A stretch of 64,000 bases of DNA, from the NCBI RefSeq assembly GCF_945859685.1, contig NC_079147.1, forward strand, positions 88,342,315 to 88,406,314, in the 5' to 3' direction. Source of the stretch: Eupeodes corollae (lineage: Eukaryota; Arthropoda; Insecta; Diptera; Syrphidae). Position numbers and translations under genes: made by a program. Within the stretch, counting starts at the first letter, position 1. The number at the start of each line of letters is the position of its first letter. Positions 12,801-27,800 of the stretch are shown here, piece by piece. The notes beneath the pieces are model-generated. The model was not told where the DNA came from. It searched no databases and saw only the letters and a list, made by a program, of their open reading frames with translations.

Positions 12801-15800
12801 CAAAAGAAACTCGCGACAGTTAATTTTAAGAGACATCGGTGAAGATTCGAACGCTCCGATCTATTTCCACGAGAGCTTAACCAAAAATAATCGAAATATA
12901 TTACGACACGCAATTCGTCTTAGGCGCAAACATCAACTGTTTTCTGCTTTCACTTCAAGCGGAATTGTTTACATTAAATTAAATAACAATGATGTGCCTA
13001 GAACAGTTAACTCAGTTGATATGCAGAACTCAATGGTCGAAACTTGCAAGCGAAAAGCAAATACAAATAATAATGAAGAAGAGCCAGCAGAAAACAACAA
13101 CAATGAAATTCTTATTAATTGCAACAACTCAAGTCCCGAAGCTGAGCAAAACAATGACAACAAAAATGAAGCTTCTCAATAATGCATACGCAATGCACAC
13201 ACATCAGCGCTGTCTACCAAGGAATTTTAGCACTTTTAGTATTTTTTCTTTTTATATATTTCATTTAACTAATTCTATTTCACTTTTTTTAATGTCTTTT
13301 AAATATTTTCTTCTTTTAAACTGTTTAATTGTTTCTAGTCGATTTTAATTTTTGGAAGTCTATTCAGCATTTTTTCTACCCAAAAAATTGAAATTTCTTT
13401 TTCTGGCATCTTTCTTTATAAAACAAAGTTCTTCATTACGCTGTTTCGTTATATTGATAAACTTATTCTGAAAAGAAATATAGCTTACAAACGTTGGAAA
13501 AGGTTCAAGTTACCACTGTTGTTCATGCAGTACAAAACGTTAAGAAATGCAGTGAATATTCAAATCAGAAATTCCAAGCGAAGATTTTTTGCGTCGAGAT
13601 TTAACAATGTTTCTTCCAAAAAACTGTGGCAGAACATAAAATCTCTTGGTATTACGACGAAACAAAAGATTGCTGAGGATGACTGTGACGTAAATGAACT
13701 AAACAAACAGTTCGTAAGTTCTGTTTCTGACACAAATAATGGTGTTGCGTTTGACACAAACTTTGAAAGAAGTAATGAGCTTCTCTCAAGTTTCAGTTTT
13801 AAAAGAGTTTTTGAAGTTGAGGTATTTAAGGCCGTAAAAGACATAAAATCGGACGCTATTGGACTAGACAATATGCATCCTAAGTTTGTAAAAATTATTC
13901 TTACTTTTATATCTCCTTTCTTGACACATATCTTTAATTCAATATTAACAAAGTCCTGTTACCCGGCACTATGGAAAGCTTCAAAAATATTGCCAATTCT
14001 TAAAAAGTCTAATTCGCAACAAAAAGAATAACGACCAATTTCTATCCTACCATTCATTTCAAAAGCGTTCGAAAAGATCGTTAGTCAGCAGATAACAGCA
14101 TTCTTGGAAACTCGGAATTTAATTACACCGACGCAATCTGGCTTTAGACCGAAACACAGCTGTACGACTGCGCTTCTTAAGATAAGCGACGACATACGAC
14201 AACAAATCGATAATAATAAAGTCACAACTCTGGTTCTCCTTGATTTTTCTAAGGCGTTCGACACTGTTTCACATACAATTCTTCTGAAAAAACTGAGTTC
14301 TTTCTTCTTCTTTTTTGCTAACTCTAGGCTGTCGGATTTCCTCCCTACCCCTAATGGTGTGCCCCAGGGATCGATTTTGGGACCACTCTTATTCACTCTT
14401 TTCAATAATGACCTTCCATCTGTACTCAGGCATTGCAAAATTCATATGTATGCTGACGACGTTCAAATTCATTTGAGCTACAAAATCGGCATGGTTGAAG
14501 ACGCAACTGCCAGAATAAATGAAGATTTGATGTGTATAAACCAGTGGTCCAGGGAGAATCATCTTAAACTTAACCCTAAGAAATGTCAGGCAATCGTCAT
14601 CAGTAACACTGCAATAGATACTTCTTATTTCCCTAGTATTGAACTTGAGGGGAAAACGTTAAGCTACGTTAGAACAGTTAAGAATCTTGGGATTGTTTTT
14701 AACCAGAAACTTACATGGGACGATCACTTGACTTGTGCCGTTGGTCGAATATATGCTGCTTTGCGGGTTTTATATATATCTGCCAGTTGTCTTCCAGTCT
14801 CAACAAAAATGACTATAGCAAAATCTCTTGTCCTACCAATACTTTTCTATGGCAGTCCCATTTTCTGTGCCCTTGACAGCGCTAATAAACGAAAACTTCA
14901 AGTCGCGTTTAATAATGTTGTTCGCTTTATTTATGACTTGCGACGGTTCGATCATGTTTCGATGCAAGCAAGTAGTGTTTTCAACATGACCTTCAACAAC
15001 TACATAAACTATCAAACTTTGACATTTCTTTTTAGACTTATTCACACTAGATCTCCTGAATATCTATACGAAAGGCTTAGGTTCCCAGTATCACAAAGAA
15101 GTAATGTTCTAATTGTCCCTTCTTTCAAATTCAGAAATTAAAAACAACAGTTCTTTGTACACGCTGTTGCCCTATGGAACTCCTTGCCTGCTAACCTGAG
15201 AGGGATACACAGCAGCACTCGTTTTGAGAACTCTTTAAAGAACTTATACAAATGCTGAAAATGTTTCCAAAATAAAAATCACTTTGTCTTAGAATTTAAA
15301 AATTTATGTTATTCAATTTTTCATCATGACCATTTATCTAAAAATAAATTTTCTCTTAACTTCAAGCAAATTGTAAATTTAGCATAATAATTTGATTCCT
15401 CTTTATAATTTGATAAAATTTAAATCTGAACATAATAAGTATTAAAAATAAGACTCTATGTTTTAAAATGCTTAATGATAATAAATAAATACAAAAAAAT
15501 ACAAATACAAATAAATAAATAAATATGATATCAAAGGCAAACTCAATGTTAGGTTTCTTATTTCGTAATGCTAAAGATTTTCAAGATCCTTATACTCTCA
15601 AGTCAATTTACATTGCATTGATACGTTCATCTCTAGAGTACTGTTCTGTTGTGTGGAATCCGTATTATGCTAATACCCGGCTACGCATTGAGAAAATTCA
15701 AAGAAGATTCACTAAATTTGCTATAAGAAAATTAAATTGGTCCTATAGTCCATCATATGATGCCAGATGTGCTTTGATTAATCTTAAGCCACTTAGTATA

Positions 15801-18800
15801 AGACGTGAATATTTTTCTGTTCTTTTTGCACGAGATGTTTTATGTGGGCATATTCAATGTTCACAATTGCTCTCTAAGTTTAGTTTGTATGTCCCGGATC
15901 GACGTATTAGACCTAGAGGAGGTGATTTACTTTTTATACCCTCACATAGGACTAACTACGGTTTTAATGACCCAATAACTATGGCTTCTATTAATTATAA
16001 TAAATATGACCACGTAATCGATTTTAATATGAGTCGGAATATTTGTAAAAGTATCATATTAAATAACATGTAAAATTATTATTATATACACATTTTTTAT
16101 TAACTTACTTAATTTACCTTCTTGTCTTAATTAATTGTAAGTATCTTGTATGTATGTATATCTATATCAAACCCATCATTCTATACTCACATATGCTAAA
16201 TCTAAGAAAGTTAATGTACTTGATAGATAAACTAAATAAATACATTTTTATTTGCATTTTGATCGTTGTCATATTGTCGTTTTCTTTTAGGCATTCGTTA
16301 TTGTTTCTTTTCAATTTCGTTTCCCTAAGTTAATTATTGATTATTTTGATGTTTAGAAAATATTTTATTTTCGTATTAAAATCTTCTTTTATGTAGTCTT
16401 CTTTTATGTATATAATGTTCTCTTTATAATGTCTCAGTTTAGTTTTGTTTTTCATTAGGTATGTATATTATCTTTTTTTATTTATGTTGTCAATGCAAGT
16501 AAAATAGGTCTTATTTTGCCTCCTTTATTTCCTAGACGTCTTGCAGAATCGATTTCAAAATATTCAGTTTTTATTTCGAAAATAGTGTTTAAAAGGTGTA
16601 AAATGGTGTCTGCTAATTCTTCGTTGCTTTTTTCGTTTTTTTTTATATTGTAAATAACAAGATTTTTTCTCTTTATACAATTCTCTAAATATTTTATTTT
16701 TTTTTTTCTAGGTGTTCCTGTTTCTCTTTAATTGTGTTGTTTCTGTCTTTTATTGAGTTTAATTTTTGTTCTAAGGTTTCAGTTTGATATTTAATTTCTT
16801 TCCTTAAATTTGTCCCAAGGTTTTTAATAGCAAAAGTTTGCCCAATTTATTGTCGACTTGACTGTCCTCCATATTGGTCTTTTTAATTATGGACGCTACT
16901 GTTATTTCAGCTGTGAGTGTGGTGTCAGAAATTTTTGTCAAAGTGAAGAGTGTTTGGATATTTGTGTGGTTTATATATTTTGTATTTTTGTGTGCTAATT
17001 TCTAATATTATAATTACTATAGGTATAATAATAAAGTGTAATTGTTTACAGTTTTATATTAAATCGAGTTTGTTTTTTTTTTTTGTGTTTTTTTTACTCA
17101 CCTCGGCTGTGCTTTCAAAGAGAGGAGGGAATATTTTTTGTTAATTTAAGAGAGCTAAAAACTCTCTTAAACAGCACTTACAACGGGCTATAAACAAAAC
17201 GGATATGTTTTTGTTTAAACTTTTTATTTATTGGGTTAAATTTGTATTTTTTTCTTTGGTGTTACGTTGTTTTTCGTATGTAATGCAACTTTCCGAACCT
17301 TGAACAAAAATATTTTCACTCAGTGATTAAATTTCAGTTTGTTTCCTTCTTATTTTGTTGTTTTCTTTAAGAGAACTTTATAGACACGTCCTTTCACAAT
17401 GACAACAGAACAACTCATGTTGTGGTGGTTATGCTATTAAATTGTATCTTATATGAAAAGTTTGGAAGTTTTACAGCCAACAGATGTCACCATCTGTAAG
17501 AATCGTTTGGAGCTAACAGATATTTGTGACTGTCAAATAATTTACTATACAATATTTTTGCGATAATAAATTGACATGAAAGCTGTCCTATCTTTCAAGT
17601 TGGATCAAACTGCACACGGTGTACATTTTATTAAAATCCGTTAAGTAGTTTAAGCGTCCATCCATAGTGACACGTAATTTATATATACATACTAAAAAGA
17701 AAATAACTCACCTGATTACACTTTCCATTGTGTCTACCGCTCTTGCCAGTTGGTCCATATTCTGAGATAAGAACTCTTCAATTAGTTGTGTAAATCTATT
17801 TGTATTCGCAGTCATTTGTCTATCAATCACAGATTGTTTTATTGGTACTTGGTACTAAAAATGAAAGAACATATTAAATGTTTTTTGTTTTTGTTTCTTT
17901 GTTATAAAATCTGCTAACCTGTACTTTAACAGAGCCAGCCCTTTTGCATTTAGAATTTAGAACTAGTGATGAACATTGGATTTGCTTCTCTTCTTGAGCT
18001 GATACGTTTTTATAAAGTTTCATTACAAGTTCATTGAATTGTTTGGTTATGCCATTTAATTCACAACTATGAAGATTGAATATTCTATACAAAACAAAAA
18101 ACAACATTTTATTAAATTTTATTAAAACAAATTAATAAAGGCTTGTTTTTACTTTGCAGAACTTTCGAGGACTTTCAAATTATTTCGTAAATCAATAAGG
18201 GTTTCAAGATCTATGCGTTGTTGATTTGGAACACTATTTTGTTTTAAGATCAATGCAGGTCCAGCTAAACGTTTGTCATATGATTTTAAATGAATTTTAA
18301 TTCTTTCCAAGGGTGTAGTTGTGGGTTTTGGTTGCAGAGCACTGCGAAGATTCTTTGTTGATTTAGATCGTAATATTTTTCTACACCATTGTATCGATTG
18401 GTGTTTTTGGGATTTTCTTAATTTCGGTAGAAAAACTAATTCAGTCCAATGTTGCTGCAATTCAAAAATATAGTAATAAAGTTTTGGATTGTTTTTGTTC
18501 GGTTTTTCTTTTTTTCTTACCGTACTGCCACTTAAAATTTCGTTTAGTTTTTCAGGATTATATTGTGGTGGTAGACTTTGCTGGTCCTTTGCAATCACAT
18601 TAATTGTTGTTTCTTCTAGCCATAAAGAATATGTTTTCATGATTCTGAGAAGAATACAAAAAATGTTTTCTTTAAGTTACACATGCTATAATTAAAGACA
18701 TATTATAAATATAGAACATAAATATATAGAATCATTAAAAATTAATACAATTACTAATAAAACTTCATTTATGAGAAGCCTTGCAGGGAACTGAATCTTT

Positions 18801-21800
18801 ATTCTTCAATAATTTGTTGTTTCTAAATAAAGCAGTTCAAATGGTAGACATGTGCATTCAAAAGGACACAAGCGTCCATAGGATTTTCTCAAAATCCATC
18901 TCTGTCTATTAACTCCTACTCTCACTAATACCTCAACTGAAAACTTTTTGCAGCAGCAAACGAGAGAGGGGAGAGGTGTTTCCACTAAGGCATCTTTCCT
19001 TATCCAGATGGCAGCGGGGAAATTCCCGAGATATATTTAACGGTGGCGACTACAGTTCCAGTAAGGTTGAACTAGCTTAAAAAGCTGACTGATGACGAAC
19101 TAAGCAAACCAAATATGGACAACGAAATTCGGATCTGTAAGTGGAATATTAGGACCTCAATAGACCACGTGTGGATGAACAATTAGAGGAAGCTCCGGGC
19201 AATCGCAAACTAAAAAACTGCGATGTATACTACGGCGAGGAGATTTGAACGCCAAGCTAGGAAGAGAAGCCATCTTTGATGGCACTGATTGATTTCGCTG
19301 CGGAGCGAGACGTTCTGGTAGCTAGTTTGCAGTTTAGACATCTTTAAATCCACAAGGGGACATGGAAATTCCCTGATCAATTAACTGTCAACAAGAACAA
19401 GACCACATTGCAATCAATCACCAACACTCTTCAAGTGTACAGGATGTGTCAACATTCCTAAGCGCCAACATTGAATCGGACCACTAACTCGATTTAGCAA
19501 AGGTACAGCTACGGAAGTCCCGATCCAAGCCAAAACAAGGAAGTACTGTGAGAAGATTCGACATTAGACGGCTACAATCGCCAGAGACTGCCATGTCCTT
19601 TTCCGGTCGAGTCTCTTACAACCTCTTAGGAATTTCTATGCTGCCTGCATTATGTGTTGTCGGCTGCAAGGCATAAATACAGAGATGCACCCTCTGAAGT
19701 GCTAGGTTTTGCATGGCCACCACAGCGAAACCCCTGGTTTGACGACGAATGCCGGCAAGCGTACGGCGATGACGAATCGAATTGTGCTGTAAGGGGGATA
19801 GAACCACTGAAACTAGGCCAAGCAGATCAACAATTCCGGCTGCCCGACCACGACGAATTGAAGATAGCTATATCTAAACAAAGTCCAACAAAGTTTGCCC
19901 AATACACAAGAATGGAGGCCCTCTAAATTTCGCCAACTACAGATGCATCAGTTTCCTGAACATTTCATATAAGATCCTTTCTGCCCTATTATGTTTACGT
20001 CTGAAGCCGTTCGTCAACAACTTATCAGTATGACTTCAAGCCAGGAAAGTCCACCATTGATTAATCTATACCCAACATCTTTTTATCAATTTTAGAGCCG
20101 CGTATGACAGCATCTATAGAGAAAAGCTCTACAGAGCAATGTCTAGTTTTGGCATTCCTGTCAAACTTATCCGTTTTTGCAGAACGGTGATGGAGAATGC
20201 ACGCTGCTCTATCAACGATGCATCTCAACGATGCATTTGATGTCAAAAAAAGTTTTAGACAAGGCGATGCACTGTCATGCGACTTCTTCAATATCGTTCT
20301 GGAAAGAATTGTGCAAAACTCAACCTTCAACACTAGAGGCACAATCTTCCAAAGGTCCATCCAATAACTTGGATATGCCGATTAATGATATAATTGTAAG
20401 ATGAAAGCGTGATGTCAGTGAAGCGTTTTTGAGCATTGCGGCGAAAGCGGAAAAGATGGGTTTAGCAGTCAATGTTGTCAACACAAGGTATATGTTGTTA
20501 TCAAAAAAGGTAATTGGACGACGACGTCTTGGACAAAACTTCACCATGGACAGCTATAACTTTCAGGCAGTTAAGGACTTTGTCTACCTACGCACTTCTA
20601 TAAATTCATACAACGACACCAGCGCTGAAATCAAACGAAGAATAACTCTTGCATATCGATGCTTCTTTTGACTTATAAGGCAAGTAGTAAAGTACTCTCT
20701 CGAGTATTTAAAATCACGGTTCTCATTTATGGCACTGAGGGCTCGATTCTTTTAAAAAGAGAGATGAGAGCGTCTTAGGATGCTTCGAGAGAAAAATTCT
20801 TCGGGTGATTTTTGATCCCGTCTGCATAAATGGAGAGTGGAGGAGAAGATACAACGACTTACTGTACGGGCTGTACAGCAACACTCACCTGGTTAAAAGA
20901 ATAAAAGTCAAACAACTTAGATGGCGGGGTCATGTAGAGCGAATTGACATCAACGCTTCAGCCCGGAAGGTCTTTGAATCCAATCCCGAGGGACGGCGCA
21001 GTAGAGGAACACCGCGTCTCAGGTGGCGCACGCAGGTGGGAGAAGACTACAACCAACTTGGCATCCGAAACTGGAGACAACTAGGACCAAGCTGGCTGGA
21101 GACGCATGTTGGTTGAGGCCCAGGTCCGCCCCAAACGGTAGCGCCACCTTAAGTTAGTAAGTAAAAAAGGGAGTTAAGACCGGTAACTCACGAAAATTTG
21201 TTTGTTTTCCGATTCTACAAAAAGAAGTATTGACAAAGTGTGTTAATCATTATTTGCATCATGGAATCCATGATCGGTCCCTAGCTAGATGTCTCTAGTT
21301 TCGCGCTCCAAGTTAGGTGAGGTCACCTTCTACTTGTGCGCGCCACCTGATCCGCGATCTTCCTCTACTGCGCTGTCCTGTGGTTGTGGATTCGAAGACT
21401 TTCCGGGCCGGAGCATTGGTTTCCATGAGCTCTACGTGACCCAGCCATCTTAGTCGTTGGACTTTTATCCTTCTGGCTAAGTCTACGTCGCTGTACAGCC
21501 CGTACAGCTCGTCGTTCCATCTTCTCCTATACTCTCCTTCGATGCATACGGTACCGTAGATCACACGAAGAACTTTTCTCTCGAAGCGACCCAAGGTGCT
21601 TTCATCCGTTTTTGTCATAGTCCACGCTTCTGCGCACCGTATAGCAGGACGGGGATGATATGGGTCATATATAACGACACTTTGGTCCCTCGAGAGACGG
21701 CTTTATCACTCAAATGATTTCTTAGCCCAGAAAAACAGCGATTAGGCTGATTTATTCTTCGTTTGATCTTAGTGCTGGTGTTGTTTTCTGCGTTTACAGC

Positions 21801-24800
21801 GGAGCCTAGGTAGAAAAAGTCCTTGACTACATAAAAGTTACGTCTGTCGATGTTGACATTTTGACCAAGACGTCGGTGCTGTATATCCTTTCTTGACGAC
21901 AGCATGTACATTGTTTTGCCCTCATTAACTGTTAAACCCATTTTTGCCACCTCTGCCTCAATGTCATCAGCATATGCTAGTAATTGGATAGATTTTCTAG
22001 AGTTGACGTTAGACCTCTGCAATATTCTTTCATGTACGATGTTAAAGAAATCGCATGACAGCGCATCAACTTGTCTAAAACCTTTTTGGACATCGAAAGG
22101 TTCTGTTAAGTTATTTCCAAGCTTTATGGAGCAGCGTGAATTTTCCATGGTCATCCTCCACAAACGGACGAGTTTGGCAGGGATGGCAAAACTAGACATG
22201 GCTCTATACAACTCGTCCCTGTAGATGCTGTCATATGCGGCCTAGAAATCGATGAAAAGATGGTGGTTGTCGAATTGATGTTTTTAGGTTTTTTTCCAGG
22301 TTCTGCCGCAAGGTGAATATTTTATCTACTTTGGACTTTCCTGGTCTAAAACCACACTGATAAGGATCTATCAGGTTGTTGACGATGGTATTTAGACGTT
22401 CACATATTACGGCAGAGAAGATTTTATAGGCGATGTTAAGTAGACTGATTTCTCTATAGTTGGTGCAGTTTAGAGGGTCTCCTTTTTTCAGGATCGGGCT
22501 AACAATACTGAGGCTCCATTCATCGAGCATGCTTTCTTCCAACTATAAATTACAGATAAGTTGGTGCATGCTCCTAACCACCTTATCTGCTTTAAAGAGC
22601 TCGGAATTCAAACCATCCGCTCCAGCGGCTTTATTAGACTTCAGCTTAGATATAGCAATCTTTACTTTGTCTAAGTCGGGAGGACGGGATTGTTGGCTTT
22701 CCTCGTCTATGTTGAATGGGCCATCCTGCCTGACAGCAGAATTCGATTCGTCGTCGCCGAAGTGGTCCTCTCATATCCTCACCACTGACTGCGACTCCAC
22801 TATGATGTTTCCACTTTCGTCTTTGCAGCCTTCGGTTCTAGGTTTATGTACCTGTGAATATCGTTTCACCTGTTCATAAAACTTTCGAACTTTATTCCTG
22901 CTTTTATACCTCTCAACATCTTCGACCGCACGCTTCTCATGACCTCTCTTTTTCCTTCTGAGAAATCGGTGTTCCTCTCGCCTCTTCTGCTCATAGAGAT
23001 CATGAGCAGCTCTCGTCATTTTATGCAGCGCCGCTTTGCGTGCCTGTTGTTTGACTGCATTTGGCTGCCGACATTCCTCATCAAACCAGGGATTCCTTGT
23101 TGGTGGCTGCTTCAAACCCGAAGTGCTACCTTGGCTACAACGAGGTAGTGGTCCGAGTCGATGTTAGCTCCTCGGAAAGTTCGGACATCCATGATGCTGG
23201 AAGCGTGTCTGGCGTCGATCGCAATATGGTCAATCTGTTTGACGGTAGATTTATCTGGAGAACTCCAAGTTTCTTTGTGGATGTTGAGGTGTGGAAAACG
23301 CGTACTGGCTACCATGACCTTTCGCATCGCAACAAAATCTATGAGCCCGAATCCGTTGTTGGAAGATTTGTCGTGCAGTCTGTTTTTCCCGATTATTCCA
23401 CCGAAGATATCTTCCCTTCCTAGCTTGGCATTAAAATCGCCTAGGACAATTTTAATATCGTATCTAGGACACTGCTCATATGTTTTGTCTAAGAGCTCGA
23501 AGAACATATCTTTGGTGTTGTCATCTTTTTCTTCTGTGGGGGCGTGTGCGCATATTAGGCTAATGTTGCCGAATTCAGATGGCAGTAATGATTTCTGCGG
23601 GATACGGTGCATATTGGGAAATATTGTCACATTACACGCTTCATCGGTAATAAAATTTACTTTTATGATGAAATTGCAAATTAAGACTGGAGCAAAGTTT
23701 TAGTTCCACCTTTTTATCCGTTCTTAATATGAAAATTAGGAGGAATCTGTTTGCGCCTTTTACCAGGGCGTTGTTAAGAGCTTTGAGCACCTTTGATCGC
23801 TTAAGGAATATTGTAGAAGACCATGTTGTGACATCTTATAGGAGCTTCTTATTTTCTGTAGCCAATACGTTGACGGGAAGTTGCGATGCGACCTTTTAGT
23901 TGTTTTCTTTCATTGGCAGTTCCTCCTTACAATGAAATAATCATTCATTGATTTCTCTTTAAAAAATAATCCTTTGTTTTTTTTGTATATTAGAATAAAA
24001 ACTCTCGTTGAGAAAAACCTGTTACATAAGAAACAATTTTTATTATAACAAGCAAAATCATACGTACTTGCTGCAGTTATTGTAGAAATATGCCATCTCT
24101 TTGTCTTCCACAACTTTTTCTAGATACAAACTTTCCGCAGCTTTAAGATTAGTTTTTATTTTCTTCATAAGCGTCACATTGAATTCATATAATTTGTCCG
24201 ATACACCAAAGGTATATTGAAATCTAAATTAAGAAGGTTAAAAATAAGATTGTTTAATAATCTTATATATTTTATACCTTTCTTCATCAGGATCGAAAGG
24301 AACTCTTGCGAGAAAAAGAACAAAAAATTGTTGCACTAGCAACGGAAATGCTGGATGATTGACGTCAAGTGTTGATATAATATTTGCATATTTATAAACC
24401 ACAAGGTTTTGTGCGGTAAAAATTGGAAATTTTAAAATAGAAGATGTTTTCTATTCATGGAATAAAAACAAAATAAAATTCATTATAACACAAATGTAAT
24501 GGAAAAGAAATTTAAGTTTTTCACTTACCTTCACAACATTATCGATATTTATTTTAGTATTATTCTTAACTGCAGAAAGCTGCCGTAAAAATTCCGACCA
24601 TATTTGAGTGTCTTGCAATTCAAATTCAATGTCCAATAGCAAAAGAGCAAACCATCCGTAATTCGTGACTATAATATTTGGTACGCGTGATTGATTTGAA
24701 GTACCTAGGATAAATTTTAAAGTTGAAATTTTATGTCCTTTCCAATCGTCACAGTCCTAAATCAAATGAAGCATTTTTTTAGTGTTATTTGTTAATATTA

Positions 24801-27800
24801 TAAAGTTATACCCTATAATAATATCTAAAATATTCCTTTGAAGCCATCCAAACATCCGGAAATTGATACGCCACAGCCAGTATTTTTTCAATCAAATGCA
24901 AGACCATGGTATTTTGCCAATTGGGCACATTTGTTAGTACATGAAGCCACGTATTAACCAACATCAATGGAGTTGTTAATCCATAGCTAAAATTCAAAAA
25001 TTATTATTTTAAATGAATTTTTTAAAAAATAATTTCTTTTACTTATAATAACTTATAACTTGATGTTGAATCATATTGTCTAACAACTCCATGACCGGAC
25101 CCAATGAAGACGAGAAAAGCATTTCCTTGGCCATTTTCAAGTACGTCTTATCTGCATTCAACAATTGGGTAAGTATTGTCTGGAAACTGATATAAATATT
25201 TTTAAAATACAAAAAAATCAGTGCGATTTAATTTTTCAAAACAAAAGTCAATTACCCTTCACATTTAGCTAGAGTTTCAGGTGTTTCCATGAATAGAGGT
25301 ACAATCAATTCAATGCAACGAATTACTGCAGCATGCCTATAATCACTTAGCAAAAGTTTCAGCTGTTCGAATCCTTTTTGACAAATCAATGGAACCGAGT
25401 GCCCCCAGAGGCTAACTAGAATCGCAACATACATCGAAAGTGGTCTATTTTCGGTGACCCCTTGATAAATAACTTCGATTTTTTCCAAATCAGGTATAAA
25501 CATCAATGGTTCGGTCGGGTTTTGTAAAGTGTTTTTGATGGAATCGAAACTTTGATCCATTAGATGCAAACGTAATACTGATACCATAGTCCAACACCAT
25601 GTTGTAAATTGTTCTTTTGACGATTGTGATTCTATATCAGAAACTTGACGAACACTTTCAGATATTCCAGATTGACCAACAATTTCAGGAGCATGTTTTG
25701 TTAGAGCCTCCGATACTAGACATGCCATACGTACATGAATATTATGAGGCAAATATAGACGATTGTCACAATCAAAACCCCAATTTAAATGGCTTACTAT
25801 TATTCGTGCTAATATATTTTCTTTGGTTTTATAATCAAAATGTAATAACCAACTGGATAGAGTTTCAAAACTATCCATTTCTGGTTTCCAATTTTCAAGA
25901 GGTAAGGATTGAAATAGGTAGGCAGCATTTTCAATTTCTTCAAATCTAATCTTCACTTGGAGCAATAAGCTGGACATGAGGTCGTTATAGGCAAGTGTTA
26001 GATTGACCAGCATGTCCCGAGATGTTTTATAGCAAATGTCACGGGTTTTTTCATTGATGAAACCAATCTGAAAATCAAAATTAATTATTAGAGAGACTAG
26101 AAGATTTATATGATCAATAATCAATTTAACTTTTATATGGGTCAATGCCTGTTGCATATTATATAATCTCTATTCAAGGTAAAAGCCAGTAAACAAAATC
26201 AATTCCAGATAAAACAATAACAGATAAGAGAGGTGTTAGAAAAGTGTTGATAGTTTGAGATCCCAACAACATTGACATAATCGATAGCAAAACATTCCGG
26301 AAGAACACAGTTGTTTATCTGGGCTACAAATTATTGTTCTAAACGCCAATTAAACCTCATCAGTGATCTACAAACTAAAAAACCTATTGCCGTCAATATT
26401 TTGCGATGCAAAACAACGAAGAAGCAAAATCAACACATTGGGTTCATTCGACAAACTTTTAAAAGGTAACTTTATCTCCAACTCGACTGCAAGTCTATCC
26501 TTGCGAAAGTGACAATCCCTGGAAAGATTAACAAGCGAAACCAATTGACAGACCATTTTTAAGTACCAAGCAAGAAAATTAAAAATTACAAACAATTCTT
26601 CCAAGAAAAGAAGTCGTTAGATTTAGTGAAGTGAAGGTCCGCACAATGCCAGATTTCTCCAAATAGAAAGAGAATTTACGCGGTACAGGATAAATATCTT
26701 AGGGTTAAGCGAAGTGCGATGGTTGGGATCGGGGAAATACAAGTCACCGACATGTAACACTGTATTGGTCTACTTTGGTCATGATCCAAGAAACGCTCGA
26801 GAATCTTGAGTTGGGTTACTCCTTACAAAAACGGCAACCAGAAGCCTTATTTCATAGGAGCCCCTTGGAGAATGGCTTATCAAAGCCAGCTTTCAGAGTA
26901 GAGTACGAACCGTCACCATTATACAGGGTTACGCACCGACGGAGCTCGCATCTGATGAAGGGAAAGAATGCTTTTATAGTCAACTAGGAACCGCCTACAA
27001 CAACACTCCCCGCGGAGATCTAATTTTGGTTACGGGAGACCACAATGCTAGAGCAAACAGTTAAGGGCTCGAATAACTGCTGCACAAGAGGAAGAAAGAA
27101 ACGAGCTAGAGTCTTTGTATCGCATGAAAAAAGAAATGTTCGCCGCAGTGTACGCCGCAACAAGCGTAACTACATCAACGCATTGGCGCAAGATGCAAAA
27201 GATGCTGCTAACAGGTGCGACAGCAGGACCGTTTACAGAATAACCAAAGAGCTGACCGGTACTCACAGCTCAAAGCTACACCTGGTGAAAGAAGTAGACG
27301 GTACTGTGATAGTTTCCGTGAATGAGCAAGTCAGAAGGTGGAAATAACACTTTTCCTCGGTTTTAAACCAAGTGTTTGCAAACAACGTGCAGTCGATACC
27401 TTCTCATAAAACAAGCCTGGACCACCGAAAGCTTCCCCAATGGGTGGAAGAAGGGAATTTTCGTCAAACTCCCAAAAAAAGGAGATCTTACAAAGTGCGA
27501 AAACTGGAGAGGAATTTGCGTTCTACCAGCAGTTGCTGGTAGTAGCAACAGTTATACTCAGGGAACACCTTGAGGGCACAATCGATGCCGAACAAGCAGG
27601 ATTCCAAGCTGGATCCTCCAGTATTCATCATATTAACACCCTGCGGATCATTATTGAACGGATCATATTGACTACGAGAAGGCCTTTGATAGCGTTTACA
27701 GGGAGTATATCTAGTAAGCTTTGCGGAGGAAAGGCATCTCAGAAAAACTAATTGCTATTATTAAAGCAGTTTGTTGGTGATAAGCGATGTACTGCGCTCA

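Larger units (their letters stand above)
11762..15524 (+). mobile_element. LINE-K (CR1-like), inserted inside LINE-B copy 2
   Basis: About 3.76 kb with ~300 bp 5' UTR, ORF1 12058-13182, RT-bearing ORF2 13440-15260 and an A-rich AAATA/ACAAAT tail ending at ~15524. LINE-B coding sequence stops just before it and resumes just after. No clear target-site duplication could be picked out of the A-rich right junction. Confidence 0.8.

Noticed and set aside
25252..26157. A stand-alone 301-residue gene
   Set aside because: Its first ~30 residues are intron translation. Real coding starts after a CAG acceptor at 26067 and is collinear with the EPG5 centre (exon 11).
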